This document shows, one piece after another, positions 1 to 5,656 of a DNA stretch of 5,656 nucleotides; the first letter of the stretch is position 1, and every line of letters starts with the position of its first letter. The DNA comes from a bacterium (GTDB lineage Archaea; Thermoproteota; Nitrososphaeria; Nitrososphaerales; CADDZS01): assembly GCA_027310845.1 (NCBI GenBank), contig DAIDAB010000133.1, positions 327 to 5,982 on the forward strand, in the 5' to 3' direction. A program made the translations under genes and the position numbers. The notes beneath the pieces are model-generated. The model was given only the letters and a program-made list of their open reading frames with translations, was not told where the DNA came from and did not search any database.

Positions 1-1556
1 CGACTGGCCATGGAATCCGCCGCTTGAAGGAGTAGAACCTTTGCTCGCGAGTCGAGGGCGGGCGTGTCATGTTCGTGTTGCATGTATTCACACTGCCCAA
101 TCACCGACTCTGGTGAGCCTTTCATGTATGCTATCTTCAACGCTCCAACAGAGTGGAGAGTGATCATCCTTTTTGTTTCGGAACTGAAAGGAACCTCCCA
201 AATCCTGGGCCGAGATTCCCTCTCAGCATTAAAAGACAGTCCTGCCTTCTCACCTAAGACTATGAGAGCTCCCTCTGTGGGATCGCCCTGAACACTCCAT
301 TCACTGTCATTCTTGACGAGCGAGGCATCGTTGCAGAGAATCGCGGCTCTAGCTATTTTGTCCAAGGCCATCCTATCCTCTTGATTCAGATCCTCTCCTC
401 GCTCACCCGTTATTTTTCCAACCGGCTCATAGCCTGCCCCACTAATAGCAAAGTTCTTCCTAATTGCGTATAGTGACTTCACGGTCATCTCGCCTTTTGT
501 GAGAGTGCCAGTCTTGTCGGTGCATACGATTTGCGTTGCTCCCAACGTCTCAACTGCGGAGAGGTTTCGCACGAGCGCGTTTGATTTCGCCATTCGGTGC
601 GCCCCAATCGCGAGGCTTCCGACCACAATCGCTGGAAGGGCCTCTGGAACAGCTGCAACAGCAAGAGCCACTGTGAAGAGAAGCAGGACTGTGAGTGAAT
701 TGAAGCTGATCGAACCCGTCAGCAGATATTCCTCGATTAGTGCAATGCTTGAGATCAGTGCAATAATGACAAGAACTATTATCCCGATCTGTTTTCCGAT
801 TTCATCCATTCTCTTATCAAGGCTCGTCGGACTGATCTCGAAATCCTGTTTAGCAACTACCCATGCGATCTTGCCAAATTCGGTCTTCATGCCCGTGGCA
901 GTCACGACTGCCCTTGCCTTGCCATTAGTTGCGACAGTGCCGGAGAAGAGCATATTGACCCTGTCAGCGACCGGAGTATCATCTGGAAGGACACCTGCAT
1001 TTTTTTCTACTGGAACCGATTCTCCAGAGAGTGGAGCCTCATCGGTTTGTACATTGAATGATTGGATTATCCTCATGTCTGAGGCAATCCTATCGCCAGC
1101 TTCTACAAGGACGATGTCTCCGGGAACAAGTTCCTCCGAATTGATCTTGGACAGCTCTCCGTCACGGAACACGGAGGAGGTTTGGCTGAGCATCTTTTTC
1201 AAACCAGAAAGAACCTTTTCAGTCCTGTACTCTTGCGTAAAGCCAAGAATCGCGACAAGAACCACTATTATGAGAATCACAATGGCATCGACAGCTTCCC
1301 CAAGAAATGCCGACACCACAGCTGCAATGATAAGGATCGCAATCAGCGCGTTCTTGAATTGGCTCAGGAGAATTCGAAACCAAGAGATTCTTGACTCTAC
1401 TTTCAGTTTGTTTGCACCGTACTTCGCAAGTCTTCTCAGAGCCTCTTCCCTTGTCAGTCCGCGCTGACTATCTGTCTCCAGATTCTCTAACACATCTTTT
1501 GCCCTGAGGGAATGGGGCTGTCTTGATTCCCTCGGTTCAGCTGGCAGTGAAGGCAA
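1..1556 (-). CDS. Type II P-type cation-transporting ATPase (Ca2+-ATPase-like), N-terminal 518 residues; 3' end beyond window
   Basis: An ATP-driven pump that exports a cation, probably Ca2+, across the cytoplasmic membrane through a phospho-aspartate intermediate. One open frame covers the region. Residues about 15-50 match the cation-ATPase N-terminal domain (GLTREEALRRLAKYGAN). Two hydrophobic helices (about 69-86 and 89-106) are followed by the actuator domain with LSGES (S177-S180; the usual motif is TGES). Helices M3 (about 257-277) and M4 (about 286-310) follow, M4 carrying VAAVPEALP (P304, E305), like the SERCA M4 Ca2+ site. The phosphorylation motif DKTGTLT is at 347-353. The nucleotide domain has QGDPTEGAL, FSSETKRM and KGSPE (K479-E483). 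The GDGVND hinge and M5-M10 lie off the left edge, so ion specificity cannot be settled; Na+, K+ or Mn2+ remain possible. The start is uncertain: TTG at 1556 is the first start codon after the upstream in-frame stop, 23 nt past the DUF72 stop. GTG at 1493 has an AGGG upstream but would shorten the N-terminal domain. Confidence 0.93.
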   Translation of the reverse strand, partial: MPSLPAEPRESRQPHSLRAKDVLENLETDSQRGLTREEALRRLAKYGANKLKVESRISWFRILLSQFKNALIAILIIAAVVSAFLGEAVDAIVILIIVVLVAILGFTQEYRTEKVLSGLKKMLSQTSSVFRDGELSKINSEELVPGDIVLVEAGDRIASDMRIIQSFNVQTDEAPLSGESVPVEKNAGVLPDDTPVADRVNMLFSGTVATNGKARAVVTATGMKTEFGKIAWVVAKQDFEISPTSLDKRMDEIGKQIGIIVLVIIALISSIALIEEYLLTGSISFNSLTVLLLFTVALAVAAVPEALPAIVVGSLAIGAHRMAKSNALVRNLSAVETLGATQIVCTDKTGTLTKGEMTVKSLYAIRKNFAISGAGYEPVGKITGERGEDLNQEDRMALDKIARAAILCNDASLVKNDSEWSVQGDPTEGALIVLGEKAGLSFNAERESRPRIWEVPFSSETKRMITLHSVGALKIAYMKGSPESVIGQCEYMQHEHDTPALDSRAKVLLLQAADSMAS

Positions 1557-1579
1557 CTTGGATCATCAAGAGCAGGTGG

Positions 1580-2623
1580 TTACCGATGCTCGGACACAAC
1601 TTTGGATTCGGTTATTTGGCTCAAGAATTGGATTATTTCCTCAACAGAGTCGTACATCCTTTCTGGAAGCTTCTGAAATATCTCTCCGGCGTGAATTTTC
1701 TTTTGGAGTTCAAGATTGAAGGTTCTCCACCCAAATTCCTCAATGATTGATTTCTTCGAAGCAGGGTACTTCACTCTCCCAAGCACGATGACTCTCTTCA
1801 AGGAATCTAGTCCTGTAGGGCCTTTTTGCGCTTGATCATGCCCTGTTCTAAGGATGTTTCTCATTCGCGCTGCGTCCTCGTACATTGTCACGTTGTGGAA
1901 GGTCACATACCTCCTCCTCGCGGGCGCCTTCTCGACCTTTTTTGCAAGAGAAGCTAGCTCGTTTGTATCAAAGCTCCACTTTGTGTGCTCCCCAAAGCCA
2001 AAAACCCTTGTGTAGAGAATCTTTGAATTGCTTGAAACGCCTAACTTAACAGCTCTGCTGGCATCTGTCGTTGGGATTATGTCGTATTCAGAAAGAAATG
2101 ACCTAACTTGTGAAGACTCGGCGCTCTTTTCGTTTCGGATCTCGAATGCAATACAAAGATCGCGCGATTTCATTCTCTTTTTGGTTCTGACTTCTCGCAT
2201 GAAATCTTTCCAGTTTCTCAGGATTTCGTTTGTTACTTCAAGAGTTTGGGGGAACTGAAAATGGAGTATGGTTGCGTCGAGCTCTTTGCATATTGCAAGC
2301 TGCTGCCCGAAGATTTTGAAATTCTTATTCGTGGGCTCTAGATGCGCTTCGTGGGTAAGCTGACTGTTTGCCCTTACTGTGAATTCGAAACTCTCGGGAA
2401 CCATTATACGCCACTTTTTCACTTGGTCAAGTGGTGGGAGCTTGTAGAACGTGGAATTGACCTCGGCGAAATCGTAAAGCTTTGAGCAGATCTCAAGCTT
2501 GTTTCCAGATTTCAGGGGAAAGTAGGCCCAGCCACCCACCCCAACCATGATCGAAGGGGCAATTCGTGGCCTTTCTTCCACGATCGGGGGCACTTTGGCA
2601 TCCTCGCGAGGCATGTCTTTCAC
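1580..2623 (-). CDS. DUF72 (YecE-like) TIM-barrel protein with an extra C-terminal DUF2795-like module
   Basis: The DUF72 family folds as a TIM barrel; its biochemical role is unknown and I assign none. Family landmarks are in the right order: GVGGWAY (28-34), EVNSTFYKLP (54-63), a tryptophan and P-E-S-F segment (71-79), the TH pair (90-91), FQFPQ (122-126), AFEIR (159-163, matching the usual EFR), RVFG (206-209) and FHN (242-244), with a DAAR helix after it. The core ends near residue 258. Residues about 272-335 are an addition containing YPASK, a GW pair, KLPERMY and SVEEI, which resembles the small DUF2795 domain from memory. At 347 residues it is longer than typical DUF72 proteins of about 230-280. 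The farthest upstream start is GTG at 2623. ATG at 2614 is possible, and ATG at 2548 would begin directly before the first conserved strand, as most family members do. No convincing ribosome binding site decides this. The gene lies 23 nt after the membrane protein and 23 nt before the ATPase, which suggests co-transcription. Confidence 0.9.
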   Translation of the reverse strand: MKDMPREDAKVPPIVEERPRIAPSIMVGVGGWAYFPLKSGNKLEICSKLYDFAEVNSTFYKLPPLDQVKKWRIMVPESFEFTVRANSQLTHEAHLEPTNKNFKIFGQQLAICKELDATILHFQFPQTLEVTNEILRNWKDFMREVRTKKRMKSRDLCIAFEIRNEKSAESSQVRSFLSEYDIIPTTDASRAVKLGVSSNSKILYTRVFGFGEHTKWSFDTNELASLAKKVEKAPARRRYVTFHNVTMYEDAARMRNILRTGHDQAQKGPTGLDSLKRVIVLGRVKYPASKKSIIEEFGWRTFNLELQKKIHAGEIFQKLPERMYDSVEEIIQFLSQITESKVVSEHR

Positions 2624-2646
2624 GCAGGAGAAAGCAACCAGCTGCT

Positions 2647-3213
2647 CTATTTCAACGAAGCTGTGAGCTTTCCACTGAGTATGAACTGGAGCGTAATCGC
2701 AGTGAATCCAACGAACACAATCTCCAAAGAATAGGAAAGATCGATGACTCCAATGCCAGTCACTAAATAGGCAAACGATGAAACATTCGAATTAGAAAAA
2801 TTAACTCCAAAGGAAACAGCTAGCGCCGCGTAGACTGTCGAAACGCCGGCTGCCGCACCTCCGAAGAGTGAACCGATAATAGGTATGTACGTCTTCGTCA
2901 AGTCAGCATTTGCGCCAAGTGCAATAAAATAAACGGCTATGAAGACAACAACTGGGACAACCACAAAGCCGACAATCTCGGCAAGCATCTGTATGGCGAC
3001 GGTCTCTGCTATTCCATTTGTTGGAAGACCGGCACTCAACACTAGATTGGGAGAAAACGCAGTGAGAACTCGCAATATTCCGACGATTAGGGCTGTCAGG
3101 AGAAGCTCAAAGTATAGCTTGAGATGAGATTCGTTCATAGAGCTATGAGAGGACGTGCTTTTCCAATTCCTCCATGAGTCCCAAACTGGTGCTCTTTCAT
3201 ATATGTTAATCAT
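2647..3213 (-). CDS. Unrecognised integral membrane protein, four predicted helices
   Basis: I do not recognise a family. The 188-residue product has about four hydrophobic stretches: 32-54, 72-97, 108-134 and 148-180. The third is rich in small residues (GSLFGGAAAGVS), suggesting tight helix packing or a pore-lining segment. There is no signal-peptide cleavage site, metal-binding motif or enzyme signature that I can see. The polar N-terminus (about 25 residues with three tryptophans) may not be translated: ATG at 3138 (Met26) begins immediately before the first helix region, and the TATA-like tracts at 3228-3234 and 3198-3205 would both place transcription starts downstream of 3213. It is the first gene of a probable operon with the DUF72 protein and the cation ATPase, so a role in the same membrane or ion-stress process is possible but unproven. 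The absence of frameshifts and the strong hydrophobic pattern support a real gene. Confidence 0.75.
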   Translation of the reverse strand: MINIYERAPVWDSWRNWKSTSSHSSMNESHLKLYFELLLTALIVGILRVLTAFSPNLVLSAGLPTNGIAETVAIQMLAEIVGFVVVPVVVFIAVYFIALGANADLTKTYIPIIGSLFGGAAAGVSTVYAALAVSFGVNFSNSNVSSFAYLVTGIGVIDLSYSLEIVFVGFTAITLQFILSGKLTASLK

Positions 3214-3298
3214 TGATCTTGATGGCCTTAATTAGCCCAAGAGACAGAAGGGCATACATTCTGAGCTTGTTGGTCTTTTCTTAGGATTGAAATTTGTG
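3214..3298. promoter_or_regulatory. Divergent promoter region between the minus-strand operon and the methyltransferase gene
   Basis: These 85 nt separate two outward-reading genes, so promoters for both must lie here or just inside the flanking gene ends. The best TATA-like tract is TTAATTA at 3228-3234, which is A/T-only on both strands and could serve either direction; CATATATG at 3198-3205 is a second candidate. An AGGA at 3283-3286, 12 nt before the ATG at 3299, is a weak ribosome binding site for the methyltransferase. No experimental start is known, and assignment of either box to a gene is inference. Confidence 0.4.
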
Positions 3299-4069
3299 AT
3301 GTCTGTTAACCTCACAGCTGCGAAAGGTTTTGGAAAGGCGGCGGATCTTTACGAAAGGACAAGACCGGAGTATCCAGATGAGGTCGTAGAATTCCTTTCA
3401 GAAAAGTTTAGGCTTTCTCCAAGCTCCAATGTCGTGGATCTCGCCGCAGGGACAGGCAAATTCACAAGGCACCTCCTCTTCTCCGGAGCAAAGATCCTAG
3501 CCGTGGAACCGGTAGCATCGATGAGGAGCGAGTTCTCAAAAACGTTGAGGAATCTGGATCTCATTGGAGGAGTCGCAGAGCTTCTGCCTCTCAGAGACTT
3601 GTGTGTGAACGCGGTCTTTGTTGCACAGGCCTTCCACTGGTTCAAGCACGAAAGAGCTCTTAGTGAAATTCACAGAGTCCTCAAGCCTAGTGCTGGATTG
3701 GCCCTAATATGGAATGTAAGAGACGATTCAGTGAGTTGGATATCCAAGCTCAACGCTCTGAGCGATTCCCTTGCGAAGGAGAATGGAATTCAGAAATGGG
3801 ACGAAGGCTCCTGGCAAGATACATTCGAGAAGTCAGGCCTGTTCACAGCGCTTCAAGAATATCATTACCACAATGCTCAGAATCTATCAAGAGAGGCATT
3901 AATTGAAAGAGTGCTCTCAATTAGCTACGTTGCGATCTTGCCCGACAAAAGTAAGGCAGAATTTCTCAAAAGGTTTCAAAAGATTATCGACGAAGATCCT
4001 CTTACCAAGGGAAAGGATTCTATAGAACTGCCCTATCAAGGATACGTGTATTGGTGTCGAAAGATCTGA
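3299..4069 (+). CDS. Class I SAM-dependent methyltransferase (Methyltransf_11-like)
   Basis: A soluble enzyme of 256 residues that transfers a methyl group from S-adenosylmethionine; the substrate cannot be read from sequence. The N-terminus (AAKGFGKAADLYERTRPEYP, residues 7-26) is the conserved lead-in of a bacterial and fungal small-molecule methyltransferase group. Motif I is VVDLAAGTG (45-53). E70 in AVEP closes strand 2 and should bind the SAM ribose. A GVAELLPL segment (91-98) corresponds to the adenine-contacting region, QAFHWF (110-115) is the family's signature near motif IV, and HRVLKP (125-130) precedes the strand ending IWN. The C-terminal half (about 150-256) is less conserved and probably forms the substrate lid. 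ATG 3299 is chosen because it gives the family's usual short N-terminus and has AGGA upstream; the frame is open to TTG 3287 and also has GTG 3296. It stands alone on the plus strand, 160 nt before the ABC genes, and may be its own transcript. Confidence 0.9.
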   Translation: MSVNLTAAKGFGKAADLYERTRPEYPDEVVEFLSEKFRLSPSSNVVDLAAGTGKFTRHLLFSGAKILAVEPVASMRSEFSKTLRNLDLIGGVAELLPLRDLCVNAVFVAQAFHWFKHERALSEIHRVLKPSAGLALIWNVRDDSVSWISKLNALSDSLAKENGIQKWDEGSWQDTFEKSGLFTALQEYHYHNAQNLSREALIERVLSISYVAILPDKSKAEFLKRFQKIIDEDPLTKGKDSIELPYQGYVYWCRKI

Positions 4070-4115
4070 GGCATGTCGCCTTTAGGTGCTCTAATCCAAC
4101 ATAGACCATTTGGCA

Positions 4116-4141
4116 CTGCCTTTGCAGGGAATCAAAGGCAG
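4116..4141. repeat. Perfect 9-bp inverted repeat with 8-nt spacer
   Basis: The arms CTGCCTTTG (4116-4124) and CAAAGGCAG (4133-4141) are exact reverse complements around CAGGGAAT. The element lies 47 nt after the methyltransferase stop and about 10 nt upstream of a TATA-like box for the ABC genes. No T-run follows on the plus strand, so an intrinsic terminator is unlikely; archaeal termination relies on U-tracts. An operator dyad for a dimeric regulator, or an RNA hairpin at the end of the methyltransferase transcript, are the two readings. Confidence 0.6.
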
Positions 4142-4150
4142 GGCTCTTGA

Positions 4151-4158
4151 ATTATAAG
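4151..4158 (+). promoter_or_regulatory. Candidate TATA box for the ABC transporter operon
   Basis: ATTATAAG is the most TATA-like tract in the 160-nt gap before the ABC ATPase. A start about 25 nt downstream would fall near 4180 and give an untranslated leader of about 50 nt. No purine-rich BRE of good quality precedes it, and the tract AATATTC at 4211-4217 is an alternative that lies too close to the GTG start for leaderless transcription. This is a weak call. Confidence 0.3.
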
Positions 4159-4229
4159 AAAATCAATGGTTTCAGACAATAGATTGAAAAACCCCGAAGC
4201 TCTAAACAGAAATATTCGTAGTGTTCTAA

Positions 4230-5147
4230 GTGATAGAAGCAAAGAACCTGACTAAGGTGTATTCTAAAAGTCAGGGCCCGGCGATAAACTCTGTGAATTT
4301 CGATGTTCGCGACGGCGAAATCGTCGGATTCGTCGGATTGAACGGAGCCGGAAAGACAACGACAATCAGGGTTGCGTCAGGAGTTTCTATCCCGACTGCT
4401 GGAACCATTGTATTGGATGGCCACGACATTGTGACGGACAAGATTGCTGCTTCAAAGACTCTCGGGTGGGTGCCAGAGCTTCCGAATTTCGAGCAGAACG
4501 CGAGGGCAAAAGATCTGATTCTCTATTTCGCAGGATTCTATGGCATCCCAGTGGAGGATGCAAAGAAGAGAGCCTCCGCTTTGTTTAGTGCTTTGAGCCT
4601 CGCTGGTTTTGAGAAAAGGAAGCTTCGGACTTACTCTCAAGGTATGAAGAAGCGCTTTTCCCTTGCGGCTGCCATGCTCCCAGATCCGCAGAATTATCTG
4701 TTTGACGAGATTTTGAATGGGCTTGACATCGAAGGTGTTCAGTTCATGAGGAACTTGATGATAGATCTCAGGAAGAAGAACAAGGCAGTGCTGCTTTCCT
4801 CTCACATCCTTACTGAGATCGAGAACATCTCGGACAGGGTCGTCTTCATTCACAAGGGCAAGATAATCAAGATAGCAACGAGAGACGAACTGACCGGAAT
4901 CAGCTCCAGTACAGGCGGGGTCCTGAAACTTGTGGTCTCAAACATGAACGATGACGCCCTGGCTTATCTCAAGACCATGGGAGACATCCGAGTAGAAGGG
5001 AGTGTGATTGTGCTCTCAAATTTCCACGGCGACTCCTCCCTTGTGAATGCGGAGCTCGTGAAAAGAGGCGTCGCAGTTCGCGAATTTAGTTTTGAAAAAT
5101 CAAGCCTAGAGGATTACTTTACAAAACTCATAGGAAATAGCAAGTGA
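4230..5147 (+). CDS. ABC transporter ATP-binding subunit (CcmA/DrrA-type exporter ATPase)
   Basis: Cytoplasmic ATPase that powers an ABC exporter with the permease encoded directly after it. It has 305 residues, typical for this class. Walker A is GLNGAGKT (36-43). The Q-loop position is WVPE (80-83), with glutamate where glutamine is classical. The signature is YSQGM (135-139), Walker B is YLFDE (156-160) followed by isoleucine instead of the usual proline, then the D-loop GLD (164-166) and the switch histidine H192 in SSHIL. Catalytic E160 and H192 are present, so it should hydrolyse ATP. Residues about 215-305 form the small C-terminal domain common in DrrA-like proteins, ending in an SLEDYF motif. 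The start is GTG at 4230, which gives the family's standard opening (MIEAKNLTKVY); no ribosome binding site is evident. The substrate is unknown; drug, lipid or polysaccharide export are all seen in the family. Confidence 0.95.
   Translation: MIEAKNLTKVYSKSQGPAINSVNFDVRDGEIVGFVGLNGAGKTTTIRVASGVSIPTAGTIVLDGHDIVTDKIAASKTLGWVPELPNFEQNARAKDLILYFAGFYGIPVEDAKKRASALFSALSLAGFEKRKLRTYSQGMKKRFSLAAAMLPDPQNYLFDEILNGLDIEGVQFMRNLMIDLRKKNKAVLLSSHILTEIENISDRVVFIHKGKIIKIATRDELTGISSSTGGVLKLVVSNMNDDALAYLKTMGDIRVEGSVIVLSNFHGDSSLVNAELVKRGVAVREFSFEKSSLEDYFTKLIGNSK
5132..5135 (+). promoter_or_regulatory. Ribosome binding site supporting a GTG start for the permease
   Basis: AGGA lies 8 nt before GTG 5144, a good spacing, inside the last codons of the ATPase gene. 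It favours the overlapping GTG start over the in-frame ATG at 5156, whose upstream sequence is only A-rich. Confidence 0.45.
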
Positions 5148-5656
5148 AAAATCAAATGACAAATGCCTTGCTTTACGATTTCAGACGGACCCTTACAAGC
5201 AAATCAGTCATTATCACCGTCGCAGTCATGGTGTTAATCAGTCTCGCGATTATTCCCGCGGTAAGCATTGTTCCTTCCCTAATTGGAGGACAGCCGCAAC
5301 CCACGGTTGTGGGATACTATGACAGCAATGGATATCACTTTATCGTGTATGGGACTAATCAGTTTGGGCAGGGCGTCAGTGGGTACGCGACTGATCTTAA
5401 CCTCACTTACAGCGGGAAAGTATACGCTGGAAGTGGAACTACTAATTCCAGTGGGTTCGCCTCGATAACGGTCAACGCTCCTCCAAATCCTAATTACACT
5501 TTGGGGTTGACTGTGACATATCCTGGGGGTACGCAAACCACTGGGACAGGTGGATACATGCCTTTCTTGCAGTATGGCAAGAACGGAACCACTTCCGGGG
5601 CAGCTGGTGAGGTAGTTCAGATCTTTGGAGGAGGTGTCATTGGTACTGTTCCAGAT
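5144..5656 (+). CDS. ABC transporter permease with large extracytoplasmic beta-rich domain, N-terminal 171 residues; 3' end beyond window
   Basis: Membrane partner of the preceding ATPase. The GTG start overlaps that gene's TGA (GTGA, 4 nt), which implies translational coupling; ATG 5156 in the same frame is the alternative. A short cytoplasmic lead (about 1-20, with YDFRRTLTSKS) resembles the coupling helix of ABC-2 type permeases. One helix follows at about 22-47. Residues about 54-171 are polar and rich in Gly, Ser, Thr, Asn and Tyr, with alternating beta-strand pattern and no helix. The stretch around 57-113 (GYYDSNGYHFIVYG, then TNSSGFASITV) looks like an Ig or carboxypeptidase-regulatory-like sandwich. 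N-X-S/T sequons occur at N86, N101, N117 and N147, fitting a glycosylated domain outside an archaeal cell. The remaining helices are expected beyond the right edge. Class assignment rests on gene order and topology more than on motifs. Confidence 0.8.
   Translation, partial: MKNQMTNALLYDFRRTLTSKSVIITVAVMVLISLAIIPAVSIVPSLIGGQPQPTVVGYYDSNGYHFIVYGTNQFGQGVSGYATDLNLTYSGKVYAGSGTTNSSGFASITVNAPPNPNYTLGLTVTYPGGTQTTGTGGYMPFLQYGKNGTTSGAAGEVVQIFGGGVIGTVPD

Noticed and set aside
64..291. A 75-codon plus-strand frame with a CSCC cluster at its start
   Set aside because: It is antisense to the ATPase nucleotide-binding domain; the cysteines come from reverse reading of the ATPase codons and there is no promoter or ribosome binding site.
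499..1467. A 322-codon open frame on the plus strand
   Set aside because: It lies wholly antisense to the P-type ATPase, whose frame contains LSGES, PEALP and DKTGTLT. Its translation is Ser/Thr/Arg-rich without any domain, as expected for a shadow frame.
1580..2623. Reading the DUF72 protein as an endonuclease IV-type or sugar isomerase TIM barrel
   Set aside because: The GWAY, NSTFY, TH and FHN landmarks are those of DUF72; the ordered metal-binding His/Asp/Glu set of endonuclease IV-type enzymes is not apparent.
4116..4141. Intrinsic terminator for the methyltransferase gene
   Set aside because: The stem is perfect, but no T-tract follows on the plus strand, and archaeal terminators depend on T-tracts more than hairpins.
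4166..4255. A 29-codon frame starting at ATG 4166 that overlaps the ABC ATPase GTG start, as a possible leader peptide
   Set aside because: It lacks a ribosome binding site, and the nearest TATA-like box is only about 12 nt upstream, so a transcript from it would probably begin after this ATG. No attenuator-like codon runs are present.
4452..4853. A 133-codon minus-strand frame
   Set aside because: It is antisense to the ABC ATPase core motifs and shows no domain or start signals.

Overview
The window reads as mesophilic archaeal chromosome. Start codons are a mix of ATG, GTG and TTG, ribosome binding sites are sparse, arginine is often AGA or AGG, and A/T-rich TATA-like tracts lie in the intergenic gaps. 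The ABC permease has a sequon-rich outer domain of a kind I associate with Nitrososphaerota (Thaumarchaeota) and neighbouring lineages. That lineage guess is an inference. No rRNA, tRNA, CRISPR array, insertion sequence or phage gene is visible.

The left 3.2 kb is a probable three-gene operon on the minus strand. Read in its own direction it holds an unrecognised four-helix membrane protein (about 3213/3138-2647), a DUF72 TIM-barrel protein with an extra C-terminal module (2623-1580), and the N-terminal 518 residues of a type II P-type cation (Ca2+-like) ATPase (from about 1556, running off the left edge). Both gaps between genes are exactly 23 nt. The whole of 1-1556 is one uninterrupted ATPase frame, so the long open frames on the plus strand there are shadows.

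A short divergent promoter region (3214-3298) separates this operon from the plus-strand genes. The first of these is a class I SAM-dependent methyltransferase (3299-4069). A 160-nt gap follows, holding a perfect 9-bp inverted repeat just upstream of a TATA-like box. After it comes an ABC exporter pair: an ATPase (4230-5147) and a permease whose GTG start overlaps the ATPase stop by 4 nt (5144 onward, running off the right edge).

The content is mostly membrane transport (cation pumping and ABC export) plus two soluble proteins, one of unknown function. I see no clear new system. The points most worth a second look are the DUF72 tail domain and its conserved-looking linkage to the ATPase, the unrecognised membrane protein at the head of that operon, the atypical ABC ATPase motifs, and the dyad upstream of the ABC genes.
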